A stretch of 44,142 nucleotides of DNA from Mediterranea sp. An20 (GTDB lineage Bacteria > Bacteroidota > Bacteroidia > Bacteroidales > Bacteroidaceae). Numbering within the stretch: the stretch's first letter is position 1; the number at the start of each line of letters is the position of its first letter. Where the stretch lies: the NCBI RefSeq assembly GCF_002160055.1, contig NZ_NFJV01000030.1, positions 1-44,142 of the forward strand. Reading direction: 5' to 3'. Both the position numbers and the translations under genes were made by a program. The notes under the pieces were generated by a model that was not told where the DNA came from, did no database searches, and saw nothing but the letters and a program-made list of their open reading frames with translations. Of the stretch, positions 25,579 through 34,186 are shown in pieces.

Positions 25579-27153
25579 GTGACAAACGAACTCGTTGTAG
25601 ATGTACAGCCCAAAGAAGTTACCATCGCCTTGTTGGAAGACAAGAGCCTGGTGGAACTGCAAAGCGAAGGACGTAACATTTCCTTCTCGGTGGGCAATAT
25701 GTATTTGGGACGCATCAAGAAGCTGATGCCCGGCCTGAATGCCTGCTTCGTGGACGTGGGTTATGAGAAAGACGCTTTTCTTCACTACCAGGATTTAGGT
25801 CCTCAATTCAACTCTTTAGAAAAATACGTAAAGCAGACTTTAAGCGACAGGAAGAAACTGAATTCCATCACCAAAGCCACTATTCTGCCCGACCTGGAAA
25901 AAGACGGGACTGTAGCAAATACCCTGAAGGTAGGCCAGGAAGTAGTGGTGCAGATTGTCAAGGAACCCATCTCTACCAAAGGGCCCCGACTGACCTCCGA
26001 ACTGTCTTTTGCAGGCAGATACCTGGTTCTCATCCCTTTCAACGACAAGGTTTCCGTATCACAAAAAATTAAGTCGGGTGAAGAACGGGCACGCCTGAAA
26101 CAGTTGCTGATGAGCATAAAGCCCAAAAACTTCGGTGTCATCGTACGCACTGTAGCCGAAGGCAAACGCGTAGCCGAACTCGACGGAGAGCTTAAAGTCT
26201 TAGTGAAGCACTGGGAAGATGCAGTCGTGAAAATACAAAAAGCGACCAAGTTTCCGACGCTCATCTACGAAGAAACCAGTCGCGCTGTCGGCTTGTTGCG
26301 CGACTTATTCAACCCTTCTTTCGAAAGCATTCACGTTAACAACGAAGCCGTCTTCCACGAAATCAAGGATTACGTCTCCCTCATTGCCCCCGAACGGGCA
26401 GACATCGTGAAGCTCTACAAGGGAAAACTTCCCATCTTCGACAATTTCGGCATTACCAAACAAATCAAGTCGTCATTCGGCAAAACCGTTTCCTATAAAA
26501 GCGGAGCCTACCTGATTATTGAGCATACTGAGGCGCTTCACGTAGTAGACGTGAACAGCGGTAACCGCACCAAGAATGCCAACGGGCAGGAGGCCAACGC
26601 GCTGGAGGTGAATCTGGGAGCTGCCGATGAACTGGCAAGACAGTTGCGACTCAGAGATATGGGAGGTATCATCGTGGTGGATTTCATCGACATGAACCTG
26701 GCCGAAAACCGACAGAAACTTTACGAACGCATGTGCCAAAACATGCAAAAAGACAGAGCCCGACACAACATCCTGCCGCTCAGCAAATTCGGACTGATGC
26801 AGATTACGCGCCAGCGCGTGCGTCCGGCCATGGATGTCAATACCGAGGAAACGTGTCCAACCTGTTTTGGCAAAGGCACTATCAAGCCATCTATCCTCTT
26901 CACCGACACGCTGGAGAGTAAAATAGACTACCTGGTAAACAAACTGAAGATAAAGAAATTCTCACTCCACATCCATCCCTACATCGCTGCCTATGTCAAC
27001 CAGGGCATTATGTCGCTGAAACGCAAGTGGCAGATGAAATACGGATTGGGCATCAAGATCATTCCTAACCAGAAACTCGCATTTCTGCAATATGTCTTCT
27101 ACGACCAGCATGGCGAAGAAATAGACATGAAGGAAGAAATCGAAATCAAATGA
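25579..27153 (+). CDS. rng: Ribonuclease E/G family endoribonuclease
   Basis: A 524-residue RNase G-type enzyme for rRNA maturation and mRNA decay. It starts at GTG with TNELVVDVQPKEVTIALLED. The S1 domain (GNMYLGRIKKLMPGLNACFV and YEKDAFLHYQDL) is followed by the RNase H and DNase I-like segments. Catalytic aspartates lie in ALHVVDVNSGNRTKN (about residue 322) and GGIIVVDFIDMN (about 365), and the zinc-link cysteines in EETCPTCFGKGTI (about 430). It lacks the long C-terminal scaffold of RNase E, so it is the short form usual in Bacteroidetes. A hairpin separates it from the upstream mini-protein gene, and a strong bidirectional terminator follows it. Confidence 0.96.
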   Translation: MTNELVVDVQPKEVTIALLEDKSLVELQSEGRNISFSVGNMYLGRIKKLMPGLNACFVDVGYEKDAFLHYQDLGPQFNSLEKYVKQTLSDRKKLNSITKATILPDLEKDGTVANTLKVGQEVVVQIVKEPISTKGPRLTSELSFAGRYLVLIPFNDKVSVSQKIKSGEERARLKQLLMSIKPKNFGVIVRTVAEGKRVAELDGELKVLVKHWEDAVVKIQKATKFPTLIYEETSRAVGLLRDLFNPSFESIHVNNEAVFHEIKDYVSLIAPERADIVKLYKGKLPIFDNFGITKQIKSSFGKTVSYKSGAYLIIEHTEALHVVDVNSGNRTKNANGQEANALEVNLGAADELARQLRLRDMGGIIVVDFIDMNLAENRQKLYERMCQNMQKDRARHNILPLSKFGLMQITRQRVRPAMDVNTEETCPTCFGKGTIKPSILFTDTLESKIDYLVNKLKIKKFSLHIHPYIAAYVNQGIMSLKRKWQMKYGLGIKIIPNQKLAFLQYVFYDQHGEEIDMKEEIEIK

Positions 27154-27162
27154 AACTAAAAG

Positions 27163-27199
27163 AAAAGAGGGTATGTTAATGACAACATTACCCTCTTTT
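27163..27199. terminator. Bidirectional terminator between rng and the GtrA gene
   Basis: AAAAGAGGG (27163-27171) pairs with CCCTCTTTT (27191-27199), extended by ATGTT (27073+100 to 27177) with AACAT (27184-27188), and is followed by further T residues on the plus strand. Confidence 0.88.
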
Positions 27200-27245
27200 T
27201 TATTATACAGTTCAAACAGGCCCGCTGTTTTCCATAGACAACCTC

Positions 27246-27701
27246 TTATTCGGTTTCGGTCACAACAGCCCGCTTCTTCCGGAACACTATGGCATCGGCC
27301 AGGAAATAATTGAAAAGACCGGAAATAATCAGGGCGGCAAAGTTACAATAAATAACATCCCATCCGAAAATCTTCTCGAAAAGCAACAGGAAAAGCATCT
27401 TCACCAGGAATCCCACTCCCGAAGAAAGATTGAAGATGACAAAACGGTAGCAGAAATCACGCGTGCTCCGCTGCCCGATACGGCTTTTCCAAATCCAGCA
27501 ATAAGACCATAGAAAGTTGCTCAATACGGCAAACTCAAATGAAATGATGGGAGAAAGTACATATATCGTCCAATAAGTGCTGAACAGGAAATCAGAACAA
27601 ATCCAAAGCACCAGCGTATCAATACCGGTACCAAACAGACGCGTTGCCAAAAACTCCAAGTATGTTTTCAACAGTCTCATCACATTCTTACGCCTTATCA
27701 T
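27246..27701 (-). CDS. GtrA-family membrane protein
   Basis: A 151-residue protein with four hydrophobic helices, for example LVLWICSDFLFSTYWTIYVL and VGFLVKMLFLLLFEKIFGW, and the loop SNFLWSYCWIWKS that matches the GtrA signature SNFxxNxxWxF. GtrA proteins are thought to flip or shuttle polyprenyl-linked sugars for O-antigen, teichoic acid or arabinogalactan modification. The start overlaps the end of the upstream CDP-alcohol phosphatidyltransferase gene by 14 bp, so the two are one operon and the pair may serve one lipid or glycolipid pathway. Confidence 0.88.
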   Translation of the reverse strand: MIRRKNVMRLLKTYLEFLATRLFGTGIDTLVLWICSDFLFSTYWTIYVLSPIISFEFAVLSNFLWSYCWIWKSRIGQRSTRDFCYRFVIFNLSSGVGFLVKMLFLLLFEKIFGWDVIYCNFAALIISGLFNYFLADAIVFRKKRAVVTETE

Positions 27702-28395
27702 CCGCCTTCGAGTTAAATGGTTTTAAGGGGTCACGCAAAGACAAAACCTTGCGGTCTTTGACGAACTGACAAAAATGTATAAGGAAAAGAAAAGCGGCAA
27801 TAGCCAACCCGATGAAATCGAATACTCCGAAATCGCATCCCAAAACCAGATAACGGGTATCCGTCCCCGGCGTATACATATAAACCGTATTGAGAATAAT
27901 AACTACCAGACGGAATTCTGTAGGCCCGAAACTGCTGTAAGTCAAACGGAATTCATCCTTCAGTATCGTACAAATATATGTATAGATGGAAAGAACCAGA
28001 TAACCGGCAAGTACCAGCAAAGTAACGTCCAGCCTGAAAGCCGGAGAAAGCCCGAAGCCCACACACATGATGCAAATGGTAATGGCATCCAACGTATGGT
28101 CTATGAAGAAACCGTAAACCGGTCTTTGGGCATTCCTCACACGTGCCAGTGTGCCGTCCAGACTATCACCATACCAATTGATAACCAATCCCAAAGAGGA
28201 AATCCACAAGAAATTTTTATCTACATTAGACAACAGGCATCCTATAGCACAAACTACAGCCCCCATTACTCCCACATAAGTCAGGAAATCTGAAGTAACC
28301 CAGCGAGGCTGCCTTTCGGCCAACCATACCAATGCCTTCTTCTCTGCCTTATTTAGAATAGAGGTCTGTATCCGAGAGGACATTTCTTTTCCCAT
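27688..28395 (-). CDS. CDP-alcohol phosphatidyltransferase family protein
   Basis: A 235-residue integral membrane enzyme with the complete family signature DxxDGxxARxxxxxxxxGxxxDxxxD, read as DSLDGTLARVRNAQ followed by GFFIDHTLD (about residues 76-102). Members join a CDP-activated diacylglycerol or alcohol to a second alcohol to make phospholipids or inositol-type lipids. Six hydrophobic segments are visible. The head-group donor cannot be told from sequence alone. ATGs at 28395 and 28383 are both possible starts (MGKEMSSRIQ). It is transcribed from a promoter at 28430-28437 together with the GtrA gene. Confidence 0.9.
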   Translation of the reverse strand: MGKEMSSRIQTSILNKAEKKALVWLAERQPRWVTSDFLTYVGVMGAVVCAIGCLLSNVDKNFLWISSLGLVINWYGDSLDGTLARVRNAQRPVYGFFIDHTLDAITICIMCVGFGLSPAFRLDVTLLVLAGYLVLSIYTYICTILKDEFRLTYSSFGPTEFRLVVIILNTVYMYTPGTDTRYLVLGCDFGVFDFIGLAIAAFLFLIHFCQFVKDRKVLSLRDPLKPFNSKADDKA

Positions 28396-28429
28396 CTTTT
28401 CTTCTTTTTCTATTTTCTAAATTATTTTG

Positions 28430-28437
28430 CAAAAGTA
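28430..28437 (-). promoter_or_regulatory. -7 box of the phosphatidyltransferase/GtrA operon
   Basis: The minus strand reads TACTTTTG, an exact -7 match about 35 nt before the start at 28395. Confidence 0.6.
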
Positions 28438-28469
28438 CATCATCTTTCCCGAACTGATGGGAATTTTCT

Positions 28470-29813
28470 CTATTTTTTGCGACTGTTTAACAAATTAGTT
28501 TTCGGGAAAACAATCCGGAAGCGCGTCCATCCGTCATCACAGGTTCGCAAAGAAAAAGAACATCCGTGTTTGCTAAGCACTTCGCGAATGAAAACCAGCC
28601 CGATACCCTGTCCGTCGGGTTTAGTGGAGAAGAAAGGGGTAAACAATTTGGATTCTACCTCCTTACTGATACCCGGGCCATCATCGGCCACTTCCACAAC
28701 GGCAGGCGCCTGGGTACGTACCAGGATATGTCCACCCCTTCCCTGCCCTTCGGCTGCATACATCAAGCTCTCGGCTGCATTTTTAATGATATTCACCAGT
28801 GCCTGCTCAAAAAGTGATGCGTCCATCTTCACCTCTCCCACCGCAGGGTCGCACTCCAGCTGCAAGGCAATGCCCGCATCGTTGCACATGCCTTCCATAA
28901 AACGCTTGCACGAAGCCGCCATCCCGTTCAGCGATACAGGCAACAGGGTGGGTTCGGGAATTTTCACCACATCGGCAAAGCGGGTGATGAAGCGGCTCAT
29001 CGAATAACAGCGCTCCATGCAGACACGCATCACCTCGCAAATATCCTCCATCCCCTCCTCAGCAGCCAGCGTCTGCTCCACCGTGTCGAGCGTAGAAGTG
29101 ATGCCCGCCGTTGTGTTGTTCACCTCGTGGGCAATCATCCGGATAACTTTCTCGTAGGCTTTTTTCTCTACCCGCCTCACCTCGTCCGTCATCCGCTCAA
29201 TCAAGAAAAAGGGATGCTTGAAACCACAGTCGATAAAATAAGAGCGTGTACACTTATACACATTGGCATCGTTCAGACGAACCACGCGCGTTTCTTCATT
29301 GGGCAATTGCGCCAGTTCGGCAGCCAGCGGAGAATCCAGTTGCTCTATTTTTTTCCCTGCCACAGGCACAGGACCTATATCCAGCATCTTTACCGCCATC
29401 GGATTCATCTGATTGATTTCCTCGTTCAACGTCAGGATAATGACTCCCATCGGAGAGGCCTGGATAAGCAGGTCCAGGAAATAGTTCTGCTCACGCATGC
29501 GGAGACGCTCGTTTTTCAACTGGTCCATCATCCGGTTAAAGATGTTCACCAAACGGTCTGCTTCATACTGCCCCACGGGAGCCAGACGGCTACTGAAATC
29601 CTGTTCGCGCAACAGTTCCATGCCATTGCCGATGGTGTTCAGCGGCTTCACTATCCGCTGATAGAAAACAGAAAGATAAACCAGAAGGAAAAAGATGGCT
29701 CCTTCGGCCACAAATCCGTAAATAGGGGGCATCTGGTGAAAGAAGTAACCGATATAGACTCCCAAGCCCACCAATACAATGACCAGAATAAAAAACAAAA
29801 ACTTAATGCGCAC
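28470..29813 (-). CDS. Membrane sensor histidine kinase, NtrB/AtoS-like
   Basis: A 447-residue sensor kinase. Two membrane helices lie at about residues 4-24 and 32-50 with almost no periplasmic loop between them, so the signal is probably sensed in the membrane or cytoplasm. A HAMP-like segment (QRIVKPLNTIGNGMELLREQ) and a PAS-like region (FLDLLIQASPMGVIILTLNE) follow. The kinase core has the H-box IRMIAHEVNNTTAG (about residue 229), N-box NIIKNAAESLMYA (about 341), G1 DDGPGIS (about 378) and G2 GQGIGLVFIREV (about 404). The cognate sigma-54 response regulator gene lies 50 bp upstream in the same operon. The signal is unknown; the adjacent tolC-type gene suggests an envelope or export stress. 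Confidence 0.94.
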   Translation of the reverse strand: MRIKFLFFILVIVLVGLGVYIGYFFHQMPPIYGFVAEGAIFFLLVYLSVFYQRIVKPLNTIGNGMELLREQDFSSRLAPVGQYEADRLVNIFNRMMDQLKNERLRMREQNYFLDLLIQASPMGVIILTLNEEINQMNPMAVKMLDIGPVPVAGKKIEQLDSPLAAELAQLPNEETRVVRLNDANVYKCTRSYFIDCGFKHPFFLIERMTDEVRRVEKKAYEKVIRMIAHEVNNTTAGITSTLDTVEQTLAAEEGMEDICEVMRVCMERCYSMSRFITRFADVVKIPEPTLLPVSLNGMAASCKRFMEGMCNDAGIALQLECDPAVGEVKMDASLFEQALVNIIKNAAESLMYAAEGQGRGGHILVRTQAPAVVEVADDGPGISKEVESKLFTPFFSTKPDGQGIGLVFIREVLSKHGCSFSLRTCDDGWTRFRIVFPKTNLLNSRKK

Positions 29814-29863
29814 GGTTCAGACAGATTTAAATTCCGCCGGCAGTCATTCGCCACCGGTCCATT

Positions 29864-31231
29864 CTATGATGCCCCATTGATGTTTCCCAATGCTATCCCA
29901 TATTTTTCCAGCCTCCGATAAAGCGCCGCCCTGCTGATGCCCAAAGCTTGTGCCACCTGGCTGAGATTGCCTTTGTGCAAGTCGAGCGTCTGCAGAATGG
30001 TACGGCGTTCAATCTCGTCCAAGGTCAGGCCAGCCCAAGGCAGCGCATCCGTCTTCTTCTTTTGCTCGCCCAGATACTGGCATTGTGCCTCGAAGTCTGC
30101 TGCTTCCAAGACTTTTTTCCCACAGACCAGGATGGTGCGTTCCACCAGGTTTTTCAATTCACGGATATTTCCCGGGTAAGGCAGCCGCTCCAGAAATTGC
30201 AGGGCATCGGCAGCAAACTCAGTCCGGGGCAGTCCGTTGGCTTCTGCCTGGCGGTCGGCAAAGTGTCTGGCCAGCAGGGCAATGTCCTCCTTCCGCTCGC
30301 GCAAGGCAGGCAAATGAATGGTAATCAGGTTGATGCGGTAAAACAGGTCTTCCCGGAAAGTATGTTCCTGCACCATCTTGCGCAAATCGGCATTCGTTGC
30401 CGAAACGACACGCACATCCACCTTCCGCGGACGGCTGTCGCCCAAGACCTCGAAGGTCTGGTCCTGCAACACACGCAGGAGTTTCACCTGACACGACAAA
30501 TCCAGGTCTCCGATCTCATCCAGAAAGATGGTACCCTTGTCTGCTAATTCAAAACGACCGACACGATCGGCCACAGCATCCGTAAAAGCCCCCTTCCGGT
30601 GACCGAACATCTCGCTTTCAAACAGGCTCTGCGAGATACCTCCGAGATTCACCTTTACAAAAGGCTGGGTTGCCCGGCGACTATTCCGATGAACGGCCTC
30701 CGCTATGAGTTCCTTACCCGTACCGCTCTCGCCGGTCACCAGCACAGAAGCATTGGTGGGAGCAATGCGTGCCACTGTATCGAGCACCTCCATCAGCCCC
30801 CTGGACTTACCGATGATGCGGCTGCGGTCAAAAGAGCGGTCTCCGACAGTCTGCCCGACAGGAACATTGAGTTGCAAGGCTGTTTCTATGCGTTGCAGCA
30901 AAGCAGCATTGTTCCAAGGCTTGGTCACAAAGTCAAAGGCTCCCGCCTGCATTCCCTGCACGGCAAGCTGAATGCTTCCCCAGGCAGTCATCAGGATGAC
31001 AGGCACCTTCGGGCAAAAAATCTTCACTTGCTTGAGCAAGGTAAGCCCTTCTTCACCACTGGTGGAAAGAGAAAAATTCATATCCATCAAGATAAGGTCG
31101 GGAGCTTCGGTCCTCACTTCCTGCATGGCATCGCGCGGACCGGGCACTGCCTTGGCCTGATAGCCCGCCCGTTTCAACATAAACAGAAGCGAGGAACGCA
31201 CAGCATTATCATCATCTACAATCAATATCAT
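29864..31231 (-). CDS. Sigma-54-dependent response regulator (NtrC family)
   Basis: A 455-residue activator of sigma-54 promoters. The receiver domain starts MILIVDDDNAVRSS with the phosphoacceptor aspartate in LILMDMNFS (about residue 52). The AAA+ domain has Walker A GESGTGKE (about 168), the sigma-54-contacting loop GAFTDA (about 213) and Walker B GTIFLDEIGDLD. The C-terminal Fis-type helix-turn-helix LSQVAQALGISRAALYRRLE (about 425-444) binds enhancer DNA. All residues needed for ATPase and sigma-54 contact are intact. It precedes its kinase in one operon. The sigma-54 promoter and perfect dyad upstream of the neighbouring tolC-like gene are its most likely target. Confidence 0.96.
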   Translation of the reverse strand: MILIVDDDNAVRSSLLFMLKRAGYQAKAVPGPRDAMQEVRTEAPDLILMDMNFSLSTSGEEGLTLLKQVKIFCPKVPVILMTAWGSIQLAVQGMQAGAFDFVTKPWNNAALLQRIETALQLNVPVGQTVGDRSFDRSRIIGKSRGLMEVLDTVARIAPTNASVLVTGESGTGKELIAEAVHRNSRRATQPFVKVNLGGISQSLFESEMFGHRKGAFTDAVADRVGRFELADKGTIFLDEIGDLDLSCQVKLLRVLQDQTFEVLGDSRPRKVDVRVVSATNADLRKMVQEHTFREDLFYRINLITIHLPALRERKEDIALLARHFADRQAEANGLPRTEFAADALQFLERLPYPGNIRELKNLVERTILVCGKKVLEAADFEAQCQYLGEQKKKTDALPWAGLTLDEIERRTILQTLDLHKGNLSQVAQALGISRAALYRRLEKYGIALGNINGAS

Positions 31232-31394
31232 AAGCCATTAATCAATAAGCTATCCAAGTTTTACACAGACTCAACTTTTTATCAATCGACAAGGATTCTG
31301 CCTGCAAAGCACAAGGCAGGACCAATCTGACTACAAAAATACATAAAGTTATCCACATCACCACTTAAGTAATCCATTAGATTTAATTTACATC

Positions 31395-31598
31395 AAACGC
31401 AGAGACACAGAGACACAAAGTACCGTAACTTTCTGTCGGGAAAAAATGATGAGAGGAGGACACGGAGTTCACGGCTTCGCCGCACACGAAAGAGGGGAAT
31501 AACCCTGCGCCTCCATGGAGATATGTTTAACAAAAAAATAAAAACTCTGCGCCTCTGTTTCTCTGTGTTTAGTATCACTTAATTTTGCACATTTACTC
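31395..31598. repeat. Dispersed CACAGAGACAC inverted-repeat element (copy 1)
   Basis: The left end AAACGCAGAGACACAGAG (31395 on) and right end CTCTGTTTCTCTGTGTTT (ending 31570) are imperfect inverse copies. The inner block from GTAACTTTCTGTCGGG through GGACACGGAGTTC and the small stem CGGCTTCGCCG to GAAAGAGGGGAATAAC, and the right flank ending CACATTTACT (about 31598), recur at 35508-35651. It fills the 407-bp gap between the response regulator and tolC genes; 31232-31394 shows nothing recognisable. Confidence 0.85.
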
Positions 31599-31638
31599 AT
31601 CCGGCAAGAATATGATCGCTCCATTGCATCCTCTCCGT

Positions 31639-33129
31639 TCATCTCACCACAGCCTCAAAATCAGCTTCCAACTCCCTGTTCTGCTCGAAGTCCCAAAGCG
31701 TCAGGCTTCTGATCTGATAGAAATAATACCAATAATAATACAGTTCGGAAATATGCTTCTGCCGCGCCTCATCCTTTGAATTCTGCGCATCATTCAAGTC
31801 AAGGGTACTGATACGGCCAATCATGAAAGTCTGCACGCTGGTATTGTAGCGCTGTTCGGCAATCTTATCCGCTTCTTCGGCGATGCCCAACTGTTGGGCC
31901 TGGTTGTTGAAATTGGCTACCAGCAGGAAAATATTCTGGTTGAAGTTCATCTGTTCTTGTTTGATGCGCGACATCTCCAGTTCGCGGTTACTCTTGGCCA
32001 CCTGCACCTGTCCGCGCCTCTTGCCCCAGTCCAGCAGAGGAATGGTGAATCCCACCTGCACAATCTGATTGTCCAGCAAGTTCTGGTATGACGGCCGTAA
32101 ATCCTTATTCTGCCCAGTAAATCCGACACTGGCAAACAGATTGATGCTTCGCATATTCCCCTTAGCGGTCGCCACCTGATAGTCAGCCTCCAACTGTCTC
32201 CGTCGGATGTTCTGCGCAAACGAATTCCGCTCCAAAGCCTTACCCAACACATCATCATAATGTATATCCACCTCAGGGACTTTCTCCGGCAGCACCGGAT
32301 TCAGGTTTTCCTGTTCCGATACCCCCAGGAAAGAACGTAGCTGGAACATCTGCGCGTTGAGGTTACTCTCGGCTGCCGTCACATCGGCCTGTCCCTGCAA
32401 AGCATTCAGTTTCAGTTGCAGCAGGTCGTTTTTGGAGATTTGTCCCCGCTCCCGCTTGGCCAGAGCCACCTGGTAAAGACGGTCGGCATTCTCCTTGTTC
32501 TGCCGTGCCGTAGCCAGGTTCTCCTTGGCAAGCAACAAGTTGAAGAAATAAGTGATGGTGGTCATCGTCACCTCTTCGGTAGCGCTGATAAACTTCGCCT
32601 TGGCCTCCGCATAACGCACAGGTTCTATGCGGCGGTCCCACTTCAGCGTGTTCACTCCGAAGATGGGCTGCGTCAGTTCGAGGCTAACGGGTACCGACAT
32701 AAACTGGTGGTAACTTCCTCTGCCCAACTGACTGACATAATCGAGCGACGAGGTAAGTGAAAGTTTCCCGCCGGTCAGCCAGATGTTCTGGTCAATGGAA
32801 AGTTCCCCGGAAAGCCCCAGCGTATTGTTGCGCACAAAGGTATAGGAACCGTCTGAATTCTGATACGAACTGTACGACTTGTTGTAGTTAGGCAACTGCC
32901 CCGTGAAATTGACCTCCGGCAAAAGGTTGGCACGGAAAGTGCGGTATTCCCAATAGGCCGTCTTCAACTCGTTCAGTGCCACGGCAGCATCCACAGACTG
33001 TACCCTGGCCAAGGCTATGGCTTCAGAAAGGGTAATGTCACGCTCATAGCCCGTCGAATCGTTGTCTTCCTGAGCGACCAATGCCGCCGGCATCAACAGA
33101 CACACAACCAATAATAAGATTTTCCTCAT
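31639..33129 (-). CDS. TolC-family outer-membrane efflux protein
   Basis: A 496-residue outer-membrane channel component of tripartite exporters. Signal peptide MRKILLLVVCLLMPAALVAQ; an ATG four codons upstream was rejected because it dilutes the signal sequence. Two OEP repeats are visible, each with long coiled-coil helices (from SEAIALARVQSVDAAVALNE, and LAKRERGQISKNDLLQLKLN in the first; TAKGNMRSINLFASVGFTG and VQVAKSNRELEMSRIKQEQ in the second). Periplasmic adaptor and inner-membrane pump genes are not adjacent. A sigma-54-type promoter lies about 110 bp upstream, and the gene is flanked by two copies of the CACAGAG repeat. The downstream sigma-54 two-component pair lies on the same strand. 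Confidence 0.93.
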   Translation of the reverse strand: MRKILLLVVCLLMPAALVAQEDNDSTGYERDITLSEAIALARVQSVDAAVALNELKTAYWEYRTFRANLLPEVNFTGQLPNYNKSYSSYQNSDGSYTFVRNNTLGLSGELSIDQNIWLTGGKLSLTSSLDYVSQLGRGSYHQFMSVPVSLELTQPIFGVNTLKWDRRIEPVRYAEAKAKFISATEEVTMTTITYFFNLLLAKENLATARQNKENADRLYQVALAKRERGQISKNDLLQLKLNALQGQADVTAAESNLNAQMFQLRSFLGVSEQENLNPVLPEKVPEVDIHYDDVLGKALERNSFAQNIRRRQLEADYQVATAKGNMRSINLFASVGFTGQNKDLRPSYQNLLDNQIVQVGFTIPLLDWGKRRGQVQVAKSNRELEMSRIKQEQMNFNQNIFLLVANFNNQAQQLGIAEEADKIAEQRYNTSVQTFMIGRISTLDLNDAQNSKDEARQKHISELYYYWYYFYQIRSLTLWDFEQNRELEADFEAVVR

Positions 33130-33163
33130 ATTTCTATCCATATTTTATTTCTTAAACGTATGC

Positions 33164-33200
33164 CAAACACAGAGACGCAAAGACGCGGAGTTTTTTCTGC
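33164..33200. repeat. Half copy of the CACAGAGACAC element
   Basis: AAACACAGAGACGCAAAGAC (33164 on), then GCGGAGTTTTTTCTGCCGC, matches the left end of the elements at 31395 and 35510, but no right arm is present. It lies in the tolC leader. Confidence 0.7.
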
Positions 33201-33252
33201 CGCACCGGAACCGAACCGCTCTGCACTTCCTCGGTCCCGTACTCATTGCAAG

Positions 33253-33267
33253 GCAAAGACCGTGCCA
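33253..33267 (-). promoter_or_regulatory. Sigma-54 (-24/-12) promoter upstream of tolC
   Basis: The minus strand reads TGGCAC (33267-33262), five bases, then TTGC (33256-33253). The GG and GC dinucleotides are exactly 10 nt apart, the fixed spacing of sigma-54 promoters. The predicted start is near 33241, about 110 nt before the tolC ATG. Confidence 0.8.
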
Positions 33268-33308
33268 AGTGCTCCACAAGGCCTCTGAAGAGGTTTGGTG
33301 TTCGAAAA

Positions 33309-33337
33309 CGGACAATCCAAGTGTCCGCAAACGGACA
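33309..33337. promoter_or_regulatory. Putative enhancer sites (UAS) for the sigma-54 activator
   Basis: TGTCCGCAAACGGACA (33322-33337) is a perfect dyad; a further half site CGGACA stands at 33309-33314 and a weaker CGGACT at 33343. The dyad centre is about 90 bp upstream of the predicted sigma-54 start site, a classic enhancer position. Confidence 0.7.
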
Positions 33338-33434
33338 ATGTACGGACTCACTCCGCTCTATCCTTTTGGCGGTTTAAGAATTTATTCGTACCTTGGCGCA
33401 TTGAAAAGCAGAAATAGACAATTAAGAAATCAAT

Positions 33435-34061
33435 ATGGACATCAACCAAGTCAAAAAAGAATTTACGGAATTGTTGCGCTCCACCGGGCGCGACGGCGTA
33501 GAAGATGTGTTGGAAGGTCTGGAAGAGATGGGGTTCTTCACCGCCCCCGCTTCGGCCAACCATCACCTGAACATCGAAGGCGGCCTGCTCATCCACTCCG
33601 TCAACACGTGTAAAGCCGCCCTCATGGTATGGGAAGGCATGAAAGCCCTGGAGCCGGGACTGGAAAAGGAGGTGCAGCGCGACAGTGTTATCATCGCCAG
33701 CTTGCTGCACGATGTCTGCAAGAGCGACATCTACATCCGCTCGGTGAAAAAGCGCAAGAACGTGCTGGGACAGTGGGAAGACTGCGAAGGATATAAAGTG
33801 TCCTACAAGAACTTTCCCATGGGCCACGGCGAGAAATCCGTCATCCTGCTGCTATGCAACGGACTGGAAATGACCGATGACGAAATGCTGGCCATCCGCT
33901 GGCACATGGGTGCCTGGGGCATCAACATGAATAGTTTTGAGGACCAACGCAGTTTCGACACTGCCCAGAAACTCTATCCGCTGGTTTCCATTGTGCAGGT
34001 GGGCGACAAGCTGGCCGCCTCTATCATGGAACGCAGTGGGGAGGAAATGGACGAGCTTTAA
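33435..34061 (+). CDS. HD-domain metal-dependent phosphohydrolase
   Basis: A 208-residue cytoplasmic protein. The HD-domain residues are recognisable: histidine in GGLLIHSVNTCK (about residue 54), the HD pair in IIASLLHDVCKSDIY (about residue 92), and later HGEKSV and RWHMGAWG with metal-binding histidines, plus the final aspartate in VQVGDKLAAS. Related proteins hydrolyse phosphomonoesters or nucleotides; the substrate here is not evident. The gene is divergent from tolC, and its promoter region shares the 300-bp gap holding the TGTCCG dyad. A TACCTTGG box at 33389-33396 is a weak -7 candidate. The start MDINQVKKEF fits the frame. Confidence 0.85.
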   Translation: MDINQVKKEFTELLRSTGRDGVEDVLEGLEEMGFFTAPASANHHLNIEGGLLIHSVNTCKAALMVWEGMKALEPGLEKEVQRDSVIIASLLHDVCKSDIYIRSVKKRKNVLGQWEDCEGYKVSYKNFPMGHGEKSVILLLCNGLEMTDDEMLAIRWHMGAWGINMNSFEDQRSFDTAQKLYPLVSIVQVGDKLAASIMERSGEEMDEL

Positions 34062-34186
34062 TGTTGAAGGACTATCCGGAACCTCAATCCGCTATACGAA
34101 ACGCTTTTGATCGCTTTATAAATCGAATAAACAATTTTATAAAGTCAAGCGAGATATAGAATAAAATGGATTTCTGAACCTACACT

